Source: Streptomyces apocyni
GTDB lineage: Bacteria; Actinomycetota; Actinomycetes; Streptomycetales; Streptomycetaceae
DNA: 64,000 bases
NCBI RefSeq assembly: GCF_009739465.1
Contig: NZ_WHOM01000046.1
Coordinates: forward strand, 1 to 64,000
Direction of reading: 5' to 3'
Of the stretch, positions 8,921 through 20,253 are shown piece after piece. Position 1 is the first letter of the stretch. Each line of letters begins with the position of its first letter. The translations under genes and the position numbers were made by a program. Under the pieces are notes generated by a model. It did not search any database. It was not told the origin of the DNA and worked only from the letters and a program-made list of their open reading frames with translations.

Positions 8921-8997
8921 GGCGCCGCGCTGTCAGACGGGGCGCTGTTCAGGCGCCGCTTTGCCAGGCGCCGCGTTGTCTGGCGCCGCGTTGTCAG
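8921..8997 (+). repeat. Degenerate 15-bp tandem repeat before dinB
   Basis: About five imperfect copies of GGCGCCGCGTTGTCAG fill most of the space between the MerR stop and the dinB start. The last two copies are nearly identical. The repeat is GC-rich and self-complementary in part, so it could form hairpins. Confidence 0.6.
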
Positions 8998-9020
8998 TGG
9001 CGTAGGGCAGCATCAGAGGT

Positions 9021-10559
9021 GTGAGATCAGCGCCCACCGTTCTGCATCTGGATATGGATGCGTTCTTCGCCGCCGCCGAGCAGGCGGCGAAGCCGAGCCT
9101 GCGCGGCAAGGCCGTGATCGTGGGCGGGCTCGGGCCGCGCGGGGTGGTCGCCACGGCCTCGTACGAAGCACGGCGCTTCGGGGTGCACTCGGCGATGCCG
9201 ATGGGGCAGGCCCGCAGGCTGGCGCCGAACGCGGCGTATCTGGTGCCCCGCTTCGAGGTGTACCGCGGCATCAGCGAGCAGGTCATGCGGCTGCTGCACG
9301 GACTCTCACCGCTGGTCGAGCCGCTGAGCCTGGACGAGGCCTTCGTCGACCTCGAGGCGGGTGGGGTGGCCTGGGACGAGGTATCGGCGCGGGCGGTGGG
9401 GGAGCGGCTGCGCGCGGACATACGGGCGGTCACGGGCCTGACCGGTTCGGTGGGGCTCGCCGCCTCCAAGATGCTGGCCAAGATCGCGTCAGAGCGAGCC
9501 AAGCCGGACGGTCTGGTGCTCATCACACCGGGTACGGAGCGCGCGTTGCTCGGGCCGCTGCCGGTGCGCACGCTGCCGGGGGTGGGGCCGGTGACCGGGG
9601 ACCATCTGCGGCGGGCCGGGATCACCACCGTCGAGGACATCGCCGAAGCCGGGGCGGATGAGCTCGTACGGCTGCTGGGCAAGGCGCACGGCGGGCAGCT
9701 GTACGCGATGGCCCTGGCGCACGACGAGCGGCCCGTGGTGGCCGAGCGGGACACCAAGTCGGTGTCCGTCGAGGACACCTACGACGTGGACATCCACGAC
9801 CGGGTGCGGGTGCGGATCGAGGTGGCGCGGCTCGCCGAGCGGTGTGTGCGGCGGTTGCGCGGGTCCGGGCACTCCGGGCGGACCGTCGTGCTGAAGGTGC
9901 GCCGCTATGACTTCTCGACGCTGACCAGATCCGAGACGCTCCGGGGGCCCACGGACGACCCGGTGGTGATCCAGGAAGCCGCGGGCAGGCTGCTGGAGGC
10001 TGTGGACACGACGGGCGGGGTGCGGCTGCTGGGGGTGGGGGTCACGGGTCTGGCCGACTTCACGCAGGAGGACCTCTTCGCGCAGGCGCAAGCACAACAG
10101 GCCCAGGAGGCCCAGGAGGCCCAAGAAGCGCAGGAGGGGTTGGCATCGGAGGGGGAGCCGCGGGTGGCGGTGGAGGCGGCGTCGCCGGGTGAGGCGGGAG
10201 GGGTGGAAGCGGCGGAGGAAGCGGGAGAGGGGGCGGAGGACGCGCGGGGGGAGGGCGTGGCGGCGGAGCGGCGGTGGCTGGCCGGGCACGATGTGCGGCA
10301 TGCCGAGTACGGAGCGGGGTGGGTGCAGGGCAGTGGGCTCGGGCGCGTGACGGTGCGGTTCGAGACTCCCGCGTCCGGGCCGGGCCGGGTGCGTACCTTC
10401 CGGACCGACGACCCCGCGCTCGAACCGGGGCAAGCGCTGCCGCTCGTCCCCGAACCCGCTGGTCAGGATTCGTCGGAGCCGGCGATCTGGCCGAAGTCGC
10501 GGTCGGGCGCCGGGGACTCCGGCGATATCTCGTCGGGTGGCGTGACGTCGAGTCCGTAG
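9021..10559 (+). CDS. dinB: DNA polymerase IV (Y family)
   Basis: The 512-aa protein has the Y-family active site: LDMDAFF at residues 10-16 (metal-binding Asp11) and SLDEAF with Asp105/Glu106. The thumb/HhH region (LPGVGPVTGDHLRRAG) and the little-finger domain extend to about residue 355. It performs error-prone translesion synthesis. The C-terminus has a low-complexity Gln/Ala/Glu stretch (about 355-415, from a 9-bp DNA repeat near 10105-10135) and then a small extra domain (GHDVRHAEYGAGWV...) seen in actinobacterial members. Its 3' end overlaps the convergent PRC-barrel gene by 97 bp. Start is the GTG after CAGAGG. Confidence 0.92.
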   Translation: MRSAPTVLHLDMDAFFAAAEQAAKPSLRGKAVIVGGLGPRGVVATASYEARRFGVHSAMPMGQARRLAPNAAYLVPRFEVYRGISEQVMRLLHGLSPLVEPLSLDEAFVDLEAGGVAWDEVSARAVGERLRADIRAVTGLTGSVGLAASKMLAKIASERAKPDGLVLITPGTERALLGPLPVRTLPGVGPVTGDHLRRAGITTVEDIAEAGADELVRLLGKAHGGQLYAMALAHDERPVVAERDTKSVSVEDTYDVDIHDRVRVRIEVARLAERCVRRLRGSGHSGRTVVLKVRRYDFSTLTRSETLRGPTDDPVVIQEAAGRLLEAVDTTGGVRLLGVGVTGLADFTQEDLFAQAQAQQAQEAQEAQEAQEGLASEGEPRVAVEAASPGEAGGVEAAEEAGEGAEDARGEGVAAERRWLAGHDVRHAEYGAGWVQGSGLGRVTVRFETPASGPGRVRTFRTDDPALEPGQALPLVPEPAGQDSSEPAIWPKSRSGAGDSGDISSGGVTSSP

Positions 10560-10852
10560 TGGTGGTAGAGCTGCAGCTCCTGCTCGGGTGAGAGATGGCG
10601 GCCGACTCCGAAGTCGGGGGCGTCCTTGATCAGTGCGCGCTCGTACGGGACGCGCAAGGTGCCCTCGACCACTTCGCTGGGTTCCAGGGGGACGAAGGCG
10701 TCCCTGCTGAACAGGCCGGTGCGGATGGCCGCCCACTCGGGTGAACCGGTGGCGTCATCGAGGTAGACCTCGTCCACCGTGCCGAGCCTGCTGCCGTGCC
10801 GGTCGTACGCCTTGCGGCCGATCAGGCTCCGCGGATCGATATCGGTCTGCAC
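10463..10852 (-). CDS. PRC-barrel domain protein
   Basis: The 129-aa protein has a PRC-barrel at residues 5-80 (IGRKAYDRHGSRLGTVDEVY). Such beta-barrels occur in ribosome maturation factors and in photosynthetic reaction centre H subunits; small stand-alone versions are common in Streptomyces and of unknown role. The C-terminal half is acidic and mentions no further domain. The GTG at 10852 is preferred because GGAGGG lies a few bases upstream; a longer frame to 10948 lacks one. Its coding 3' end overlaps dinB on the other strand. Confidence 0.8.
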   Translation of the reverse strand: MQTDIDPRSLIGRKAYDRHGSRLGTVDEVYLDDATGSPEWAAIRTGLFSRDAFVPLEPSEVVEGTLRVPYERALIKDAPDFGVGRHLSPEQELQLYHHYGLDVTPPDEISPESPAPDRDFGQIAGSDES

Positions 10853-10998
10853 GGTCCCTCCAAGAGGTCGCAACCCATCCGTAAAGTCTACAAAAGAGCA
10901 GAATGCGGGAGGCGGCCACTCGGGACCATGCTGCCTGTCGTTGGGCACCCGGCTGCCAGGTGTCCGCGCTGGTAGGCTGGCAGACGGCTGCTGACCCC

Positions 10999-11196
10999 GT
11001 GCGGGAGAGCTCTCCGGCTACCGCCGGAGGCGCCGAAGGAGCAACTCCTCCCCGGAATCTCTCAGGCCCCTGTACCGCACGGACGAGGTCACTCTGGAAA
11101 GCAGGGCGGGCGTCGACGGCATCCGCTCTCACCGACGGTGAAAGCTGGCCCGCGTAGCGCGGACCGGTGAAGCTCTCAGGTTGAGATGACAGAGGG
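10999..11196 (+). ncRNA. Glycine riboswitch (tandem gcvT-type)
   Basis: The leader of gcvP shows the conserved glycine aptamer blocks: GGGAGAG near 11003, GCCGAAGGAGCAA near 11032, ATCTCTCAGGC near 11057 and CTCTGGAAAG near 11092. A second set follows (GACGGTGAAAG, AGCTCTCAGG near 11170, GACAGAGGGGGAG near 11188), so two aptamers are arranged in tandem. In this class glycine binding turns on glycine cleavage genes. The expression platform lies between about 11190 and the ribosome site at 11250. Boundaries are approximate. Confidence 0.92.
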
Positions 11197-11261
11197 GGAG
11201 GCCGTCCGGGTACCCGCGCCGTGGTACCTCTCGCAGGTCGTAGTGACCAGGAGGCCTCCGT

Positions 11262-14147
<2,886 letters not shown>

Positions 14148-14166
14148 GCGGCGGCGGTCATGCGTC

Positions 14167-14201
14167 GGGGCCGGTTCGGAGGTTTCCTCCGGGCCGGCCC
14201 C
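14167..14201 (+). terminator. gcvP terminator hairpin
   Basis: GGGGCCGG (14167-14174) pairs with CCGGCCCC (14194-14201), and an inner GGAGG pairs with CCTCC. It starts 20 nt after the gcvP stop. A simple repeat of TCTGTTCTG units follows (about 14215-14258). Confidence 0.75.
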
Positions 14202-14280
14202 TCGTTTCTGGTGAGCTCTGTTCTGCTCTGTTCTGTTCCGTGCTCTGTTCTGTTGTGTCGTGATGCGTGGTTGTCTCGTG

Positions 14281-14487
14281 CTACGCGGCGCGCGCGACCC
14301 CCTCGGTGCCCAGCGGTCGGTGCGGGGCGATGATCTGCCCGTTCGGCAGCAGCTCCCCGGTGTCCTCGAAGAACAGGACGCCGTTGCACAGCAGGCTCCA
14401 GCCCTGTTCGGGGTGGTGGGCCACAAGGGCCGCTGCCTCCCGGTCGGCTGAGTCGGCTGTCGGGCAGGGTGGCTGGTGCTGGCACAT
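14281..14487 (-). CDS. DUF5999 family small protein
   Basis: The 68-aa protein starts MCQHQPPCP and continues with GWSLLCNGVLFFEDTGELLP, which I recognise as the small Cys-containing DUF5999 family widespread in Streptomyces. Function is unknown; Cys2, Cys8 and Cys34 might bind a metal, which is speculation. The ATG at 14487 matches the family start. An upstream in-frame extension is low-complexity. Confidence 0.8.
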   Translation of the reverse strand: MCQHQPPCPTADSADREAAALVAHHPEQGWSLLCNGVLFFEDTGELLPNGQIIAPHRPLGTEGVARAA

Positions 14488-14785
14488 GGAGGTGTTCTTT
14501 CGCTGCGTCGTCGTGGTGCTGCGTGTCCCGCGGTTCGATGCGGTGTTCATTCCGACCCCCGTTGATGTCGGTCTGATTCCAGTGTTCCCCTACGGGAGAG
14601 ATTCCGCAGGGATTTCGCGGCAGCTCCCCTCACTGAGAGAGGACGCATCACCCGTGCGGACGGTTCAGCCCAACTTCACTGCACCACTGGGTGGTTAGAG
14701 GGGGCCGGATGGGACTAGTCCGGATGGGGCGGACAGCGGAGCGCCCCGCGACCGGGTGGGCCGCGGGGCGCGCGTGGTGGGTGTG

Positions 14786-15373
14786 TCAGGCGGGTGAGCC
14801 GAGCAGGGGCGCGGGCCGCAGGCGGTGGGTGAGGGTGGGCAGCAGGTCCGCGACGCGGTGCGGGAGATGGGCGGCGATCCCCGGCGGGGCGGGAGCGATG
14901 GGCACCAGCAGGTCAGCGGGGGCCAGAGGGCCGCCCGCGCAGTCGCTGTCGGTGTCGCCGTGCAGCCACAGGGTGAGCATATAGAGCTCGGGGACGGACA
15001 GCAGCCGCGGCTGGTAGTGGCCGGGCATGGCCTCCGCCTGCCGCAGGGCACGCTGGGTCGCGGCGATGTACGGGCCTTCGAAGAAGTGGGAGAAGGCCCA
15101 GCCGTCCGGGGTCAGCCGGGTGTCGCCCGCGGCGACGGCGCGGTCGCCGCACCGGATCAGGAAGCGCCAGCCGGCCAGCCGGGTGCGGGGCGGGCCGTCG
15201 AGCGGGGTGACCCGGTCGAGTACATGGACAGGAAGGGGGAGCTCGGGGTGGGCGGGTCCCTGGGCGGAGCGCAGGGACGGGGTGCGCGCCTCGCGGACGG
15301 CGGTGGGGGAACCGAGTGCCGCGAGGACGCTGCGCAGGGCGGGCGCGGGAGCCGGGGGGACATGCAGCGGCAT
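14786..15373 (-). CDS. Hypothetical protein
   Basis: The 195-aa soluble protein has no signal peptide or membrane segment. The central part (GWRFLIRCGDRAVAAGD...GWAFSHFFEGPYI) looks like a compact alpha/beta fold, and the ends are Pro/Ala-rich. GAGAGG precedes the ATG. High G/C third positions support coding. I cannot assign a family. Confidence 0.65.
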   Translation of the reverse strand: MPLHVPPAPAPALRSVLAALGSPTAVREARTPSLRSAQGPAHPELPLPVHVLDRVTPLDGPPRTRLAGWRFLIRCGDRAVAAGDTRLTPDGWAFSHFFEGPYIAATQRALRQAEAMPGHYQPRLLSVPELYMLTLWLHGDTDSDCAGGPLAPADLLVPIAPAPPGIAAHLPHRVADLLPTLTHRLRPAPLLGSPA

Positions 15374-15887
15374 GGTGGGTGCCTCTCACTTCGACAGGCC
15401 GGGTGAAACAGGGGGCAGACGCGGACGACGCTGTCAGCTCTTGGGGCCAGAGAGGGCGGGAGGGGGCGGGAGCTTCGGTCCGTCTGCGCCAACTCTCTGC
15501 CTCGTCTGCGGAGTTTATACGACGTGTGTTCAGGTCGTGTTTCGTCGAACGGTCCCACTGGAGTTGACAAGGCGTCATCCGGTCGAATTCTTCCGCTCAA
15601 TTGCGGCATTGATCCCGGTTCTTGACGTCGTTGACGCGGTGGCCTCGGCTTATCTCGCGTGGGTGGTCGGCCGATTCTGGTCGGCATATTGTGCTGGTTC
15701 CCGCGTCCGGCGAATCCGCGTACTGCCGTGTGCCGTGCCGTATGCCGTGTAAATGTGCCTGGCGGCGACGGGTTCGAGCCTACTCCTCAGCGGTCGGGCA
15801 CGGGGCGTTATTGATCACATCGGCTGGGCATCATCCCCTGACGCACCGGCCGTGGCGTGGGTTGCCCAATCGAGGAAGGACGCTCCG
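15374..15887. other. Intergenic region (514 bp)
   Basis: This divergent gap holds no supported gene. It is less GC-rich than its surroundings. A TTGACA at 15564-15569 on the plus strand could be a -35 element, but its partner 17 bp on (ATTCTT) is weak. A run GGGTTCGAGCC near 15770 resembles a tRNA T-loop but has no tRNA around it. Confidence 0.6.
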
Positions 15888-17459
15888 ATGGGGGAGAAGG
15901 TCGTGGCAGGCGTGAGCGACCTGTCCGATCGGCAGCGGTACCGCAGAAGACTCCAGCAGTGTCTGGCGGGGTTGCGGAGGCTGTTGGAGGAGCAGAAGTT
16001 CGACCGGCCAAGGAATCTGGTGGGGCTGGAGATAGAACTGAATCTCGTCGGCCCTGACGGGATGCCGAGGATGATGAATGCCGAGGTTCTGGAGCGCATC
16101 GCGAGCCGTGATTTCCAGACCGAACTCGGAATGTTCAACCTGGAAGTGAATATCGCTCCGCACCGGCTGGGCGGGCGGGTACTCGACCAGCTCACCGAGG
16201 AGTTGCGTACCGGACTCGCCTATGCGCACCGCAAGTCCGGTGAGGTGGCCGCCGGTATCGCGATGATCGGTATTCTGCCGACTCTCACCCGGCAGGACCT
16301 GGTCTCCGCCAACCTCTCCGACGTCGACCGCTACGCCCTGCTCAACGACCAGATCGTGGCCGCGCGCGGCGAGGAGTTCACCCTCGACATCGAGGGCGTG
16401 GAGAGGCTGACCTGCACCTCTACGTCGATCGCGCCCGAAGCGGCGTGCACCTCCGTGCAGCTGCACCTTCAGGTGACTCCGGCGCGGTTCGCCGACGTGT
16501 GGAACGCCGCGCAGGCGCTCGCCGCGGCCCAGATAGCCGTCGGCGCCAACGCGCCGTTCCTGTTCGGGCGAGAGCTGTGGCGTGAGTCGCGGCCGCCGCT
16601 GTTTCTGCAGTCCACCGACACGCGGCCGCCGGAGCTCCAGGCACAGGGAGTGCGGCCGCGCACCTGGTTCGGCGAGCGGTGGATCAGTTCCGCGTACGAA
16701 CTGTTCGAGGAGAATCTGCGTTACTTCCCGCCCCTGTTGTCCCTCTGCGACGACGAGGACGTGCTGCGGGTCATCGACGGTGGCGGCGTGCCGCGGCTGG
16801 CCGAGCTGGTGCTGCACAACGGCACCGTGTACCGGTGGAACCGTCCGGTGTACGGCGTCGCGGACGGCGTACCGCATCTGCGGGTGGAGAACCGGGTGTT
16901 GCCCGCGGGGCCCACGGTCACCGATGTGATCGCCAACGCCGCCTTCTACTACGGCGCCGTGCGGGCCCTGGCCGAGGACGCGCGTCCGGTGTGGACCCGG
17001 CTGCCGTTCGAGACGGCGGCGGCTAACTTCGACGCCGCGTGCCGTCATGGCATCGACGCCGAGTTCGAGTGGCCGCGCGCCGGCCGGGGCGGCGGCACCG
17101 TACGGATGGCTGCCGTGGATCTCGTACGGGAGGAACTGCTGCCGCTGGCCGCGGCCGGGCTCGACGCGTGGGGTGTCGAGCCCGCCGACCGCGACGCCTA
17201 CCTCGGGGTCATCGAAGGCCGCTGCCGAGCGCGGGTCAACGGCGCGTCCTGGCAGGTGGCGACGTACCACCGGGCGCTGGCCTCCGGGCTGGGGCGGGAG
17301 GCGGCGCTCGCCGCCACCACCCGGCGGTACTGCGAGCTGATGCACATCGGGGAGCCGGTGCACACCTGGCCGGTGGGGCTGCTCCCCGGATCCGGGGCAG
17401 GGCCGGGGCCAGGGTCGGGGCCGGTGGCCGAGGGTGTCAGTTCTGGCCCGCTGTCATGA
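15888..17459 (+). CDS. Glutamate-cysteine ligase family (GCS2) protein
   Basis: The 523-aa protein belongs to the GCS2 branch of carboxylate-amine ligases; LVGLEIELNLVG and ELGMFNLEVN carry the acidic metal/ATP-binding residues. Members join glutamate to cysteine or another amine with ATP. Streptomyces use mycothiol and make ergothioneine through EgtA, another GCS2 member; this gene has no ergothioneine genes beside it, so its substrate is open. The ATG at 15888 follows GAGGAAGG; upstream frame is non-coding in character. The last 23 bp overlap the convergent VWA gene. Confidence 0.8.
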   Translation: MGEKVVAGVSDLSDRQRYRRRLQQCLAGLRRLLEEQKFDRPRNLVGLEIELNLVGPDGMPRMMNAEVLERIASRDFQTELGMFNLEVNIAPHRLGGRVLDQLTEELRTGLAYAHRKSGEVAAGIAMIGILPTLTRQDLVSANLSDVDRYALLNDQIVAARGEEFTLDIEGVERLTCTSTSIAPEAACTSVQLHLQVTPARFADVWNAAQALAAAQIAVGANAPFLFGRELWRESRPPLFLQSTDTRPPELQAQGVRPRTWFGERWISSAYELFEENLRYFPPLLSLCDDEDVLRVIDGGGVPRLAELVLHNGTVYRWNRPVYGVADGVPHLRVENRVLPAGPTVTDVIANAAFYYGAVRALAEDARPVWTRLPFETAAANFDAACRHGIDAEFEWPRAGRGGGTVRMAAVDLVREELLPLAAAGLDAWGVEPADRDAYLGVIEGRCRARVNGASWQVATYHRALASGLGREAALAATTRRYCELMHIGEPVHTWPVGLLPGSGAGPGPGSGPVAEGVSSGPLS

Positions 17460-19239
17460 TCGCCTTGAGGATGACCTGGTGGATCTGTGCCGGGTCGTTG
17501 ACCTGATGGCCGGAGCCTCCGGTGGCCTTGGCCAGCTCGGCGACCTCGTCCTTGTCGGCGTCCGGGCCGACGGCGATGGCGATGAGCGGGATCGGGTGCT
17601 TGGGGTCGGAGAGGCGCTGGAGTTCTCTGACGAGGGCGCTGCGGGAGAGGGACCCCGGGTCCTGGTTCACGCCGTCGGTGAGGACCACCACGGCGTTGAA
17701 CTTGCCGCTCACGTACGTCTCCCGCGCCTCCTTGTAGGCGGCGAGTGTGGTGTCGTACAGACCGGTGTATCCGCCGGGGATCGGCCGCAGCTCGTTGAAG
17801 GCCTTGGTCAGCAGCGTGCGGTGGCTGGTGCCCTGGTCGGTACGGTCGCCCAGGCGCGCGGTCTCCACCAGCTTGCGGTAGTCGCGTTTGCCGTCCAGCA
17901 GCGTGGAGAACTCCCAGAGGCCGATCTCGTCGTCCGCGGTGAACTGGTCGAGCGCCCGCACCAGGGAGTTCCTGGTGACCTCCATCCGTGACTGGTCGCG
18001 GCCCGGGACCGGTGCCGCCATCGAGGACGAGGCGTCGACGACGGTGGTGAGCCGGGCGCTCTGCACGGTGACGGTCCACAGCCCGAGGGCCTCCAGGAGC
18101 TGCTCCGGTGTCGGGGGTTCGGCCGTGGCCGTCGCGTACGGCTGGGGGGCGCGGCCGCCGGCGGCTGAGACCAGCGCGGCGGGCGGGGTGCCGTTGCCGC
18201 TGCGGAAGCCGTTCTTCGTGAGGATAGCCTGGCCCGGGTCCTCGCCGAGGAAGTGCATGAAGCGCAGCGCGGCCCGGCTCTGGTCCGTGGACAGCCGGAT
18301 CTCGTTGATCAGCGCGAAGGGGTAGTCGAGTTGCGGGGCGCCGTCCTTGGGGTAGAAGAGCGCGAGTCCGCCCTCGGGCCCCGCTGTCGCGTTGTGGGTG
18401 AAGGCGGCCTGCTCGGAGACGAGCAGGGCCTGGTTGCGGCGCGGATTGCCCCGCTCGGTCCCGGAGTCGTCGCGGGCGAGGGTGTCCAGGGCCTGGGCGT
18501 CGCTGTCCGAGGTGCGCTGGGACAGCAGCTTGGCGGTGGCGGCGACCTGGGTCTCGGCCTCGGGGCCGCTGGACCGCTCCGCTGACGTGCCGATCGCGGC
18601 GAGCGCCAGCAGTCCGGTGGCGCTGCGCGCGGGGTCGGCGGCACCCAGCTTGAGCTGGTCGTCGCTGGTCGCCGCCAGGGTCAGCTCCGCCCAGGAGTAC
18701 TGCTTGCGCGGCCAGCCCAGGGACTTGGCGGCTGACGGTACGGCGCCCATCGCCACCGGCGTGTGGGCGATGTTGCCCGCGGCCGTGAGCGGTACCCGTG
18801 CGTCGCCCTGGGCCGCCCGGTCCAGCCAGAGTTCGGAGTCCGGCACCCACACCTCGTAGCCGAGGTCGTCTCCCGCGCGCAGCGCGTCGGCCATCTTGTA
18901 CGAGGCACGGGCGCTCACCCGGACATCCAGGCACTGCCCGTCCGATGTGACCTCCCGCTTGCGGGCCTGGGTCGCCGCTGCCCGCAGCGTGGGCGCCATG
19001 TCAGGCGACGCGACGAGGTTGACCCGTACCGCGGTGTCCGCGCACGAGCCGCTGAAGCCGCTGAAGGAGAGCAGGTCGCTGCTGACCGCCACCGCCGTGC
19101 CCGCCGCCACGCCGAGTACCACCACGGTCGCGAGCGCCACGGAGCGCTGGCGGGTGCGCGCCACCGAGCGCTGGCGCGTGCGCGGACGCGGCGTTGCTCT
19201 GTCCCGCGCGTGGCGGTCGGATCTGTGGTGACGTCCCAT
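17437..19239 (-). CDS. Secreted or membrane-anchored VWA domain protein with solute-binding-like region
   Basis: The 600-aa protein has a basic N-terminus with a short repeat (RTRQRSVA twice), a transmembrane/signal segment at about residues 34-54, a solute-binding-protein-like region (about 65-385) and a C-terminal von Willebrand factor A domain (about 400-595). The MIDAS motif DASSSM is intact, so metal-dependent ligand binding is plausible. Similar Streptomyces proteins are described as substrate-binding/VWA proteins without known ligand. The ATG at 19239 is chosen because GAGGAGGGG precedes it. Confidence 0.85.
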   Translation of the reverse strand: MGRHHRSDRHARDRATPRPRTRQRSVARTRQRSVALATVVVLGVAAGTAVAVSSDLLSFSGFSGSCADTAVRVNLVASPDMAPTLRAAATQARKREVTSDGQCLDVRVSARASYKMADALRAGDDLGYEVWVPDSELWLDRAAQGDARVPLTAAGNIAHTPVAMGAVPSAAKSLGWPRKQYSWAELTLAATSDDQLKLGAADPARSATGLLALAAIGTSAERSSGPEAETQVAATAKLLSQRTSDSDAQALDTLARDDSGTERGNPRRNQALLVSEQAAFTHNATAGPEGGLALFYPKDGAPQLDYPFALINEIRLSTDQSRAALRFMHFLGEDPGQAILTKNGFRSGNGTPPAALVSAAGGRAPQPYATATAEPPTPEQLLEALGLWTVTVQSARLTTVVDASSSMAAPVPGRDQSRMEVTRNSLVRALDQFTADDEIGLWEFSTLLDGKRDYRKLVETARLGDRTDQGTSHRTLLTKAFNELRPIPGGYTGLYDTTLAAYKEARETYVSGKFNAVVVLTDGVNQDPGSLSRSALVRELQRLSDPKHPIPLIAIAVGPDADKDEVAELAKATGGSGHQVNDPAQIHQVILKAIMTAGQN

Positions 19240-19405
19240 GGCGGTGCTGCCCCTCCTCGAGCGATGACGCAGGGAAAAGGGGGAGTACGGCACGATGTGG
19301 CGTACCGTCCCCCTCGGCCTTTCGCGCACGTACTCCGTACCTGCATTCGAGAACCTAGTGCGGTGCGGATACGTGTGCGGCGGGATGGAACAAGTGGAGG
19401 CATGT

Positions 19406-20206
19406 GTGCGGGTGGAGGCGGGGCCGGTGGCCGGTTTTCTTCAGGATGAGCGTTTCTCGCGACGGATCGTGCGGAACGAGATGCTCCTGGTCCTGGCGCT
19501 GTCGCTCGGCGCGAGCGCGGTGTCCTCGCTGATCAGGTTTATTGGGGTGGCCACCAGGCCGGGTGGACTGAAGGACCAGGCCGCCACCTTGAACGCCTCG
19601 GCCGCTCCGGGGCGGCCGTGGCTGGATCTGGCCTGGCAGCTGTTCGGCATCAGTGTGGCGCTGGTGCCGGTGGCGCTCGTCGCGCATCTGCTGCTGCGCG
19701 AGGGGGCCGGGCTGCGGGCGATCGGCTTCGACGGGCGGCGGCCCTGGTTCGATCTGGGGCGCGGGACGCTGATCGCCGCCGGGATCGGGAGTACCGGGAT
19801 CGCCTTCTATCTGGCCGCCAGGGAGCTGGGGTTCAACCTGACGGTGGTACCGGAGGCGCTGCCCAGTGTGTGGTGGAAGTTCCCGGTACTGATCCTCTCC
19901 GCGATGCAGAACTCCGTGCTCGAGGAAGTGATCGTCGTCGGCTATCTGGTGCGCCGCCTTGACCAGTTGGGCTGGTCACCGATGGCGGTGCTGATGACGA
20001 GCTCGGTGCTGCGTGGCTCGTATCACCTGTACCAGGGCATCGGGGGGTTCATCGGGAACATGGTGATGGGGGTGGTGTTCGTGCTCCTCTACCGGCGCTG
20101 GGGGCGGGTCGGGCCGCTGGTGGTGGCGCATACGCTGCTCGATATCGGGGCGTTCGTGGGGTATGCGCTGCTGGCGGGGAAGGTGGGGTGGCTGCCTACC
20201 GCGTGA
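19406..20206 (+). CDS. CPBP (Abi/CAAX) family intramembrane protease-like protein
   Basis: The protein is 266 aa from the GTG at 19406, which has GGAGG 5 nt upstream. It has about six to seven transmembrane segments. CPBP motif 1 is present as EEVIVVGY (the Arg usual in EExxxR is replaced by Val), motif 2 keeps a His (GSYHLYQG) and motif 3 is HTLLD. The family cleaves membrane-embedded substrates or acts in bacteriocin immunity. It converges on the phzF-like gene across a bidirectional terminator. Confidence 0.85.
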   Translation: MRVEAGPVAGFLQDERFSRRIVRNEMLLVLALSLGASAVSSLIRFIGVATRPGGLKDQAATLNASAAPGRPWLDLAWQLFGISVALVPVALVAHLLLREGAGLRAIGFDGRRPWFDLGRGTLIAAGIGSTGIAFYLAARELGFNLTVVPEALPSVWWKFPVLILSAMQNSVLEEVIVVGYLVRRLDQLGWSPMAVLMTSSVLRGSYHLYQGIGGFIGNMVMGVVFVLLYRRWGRVGPLVVAHTLLDIGAFVGYALLAGKVGWLPTA

Positions 20207-20235
20207 GGGGGGTACGACAGGTTCGTACGCCCCTC
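20205..20235. terminator. Bidirectional terminator between convergent genes
   Basis: GAGGGG-G-GTACGA (20205-20217) pairs with TCGTAC-G-CCCCTC (20223-20235), a 12-bp stem with one mismatch and a 5-nt loop. It begins at the CPBP stop and lies 19 bp from the end of the opposite gene. Confidence 0.7.
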
Positions 20236-20253
20236 CCCGTCGCGTGTGCCCGG

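Noticed and set aside
15765..15800. GGGTTCGAGCC resembling a tRNA T-loop
   Set aside because: No acceptor, D or anticodon stem can be built around it; it lies in an ordinary leader.
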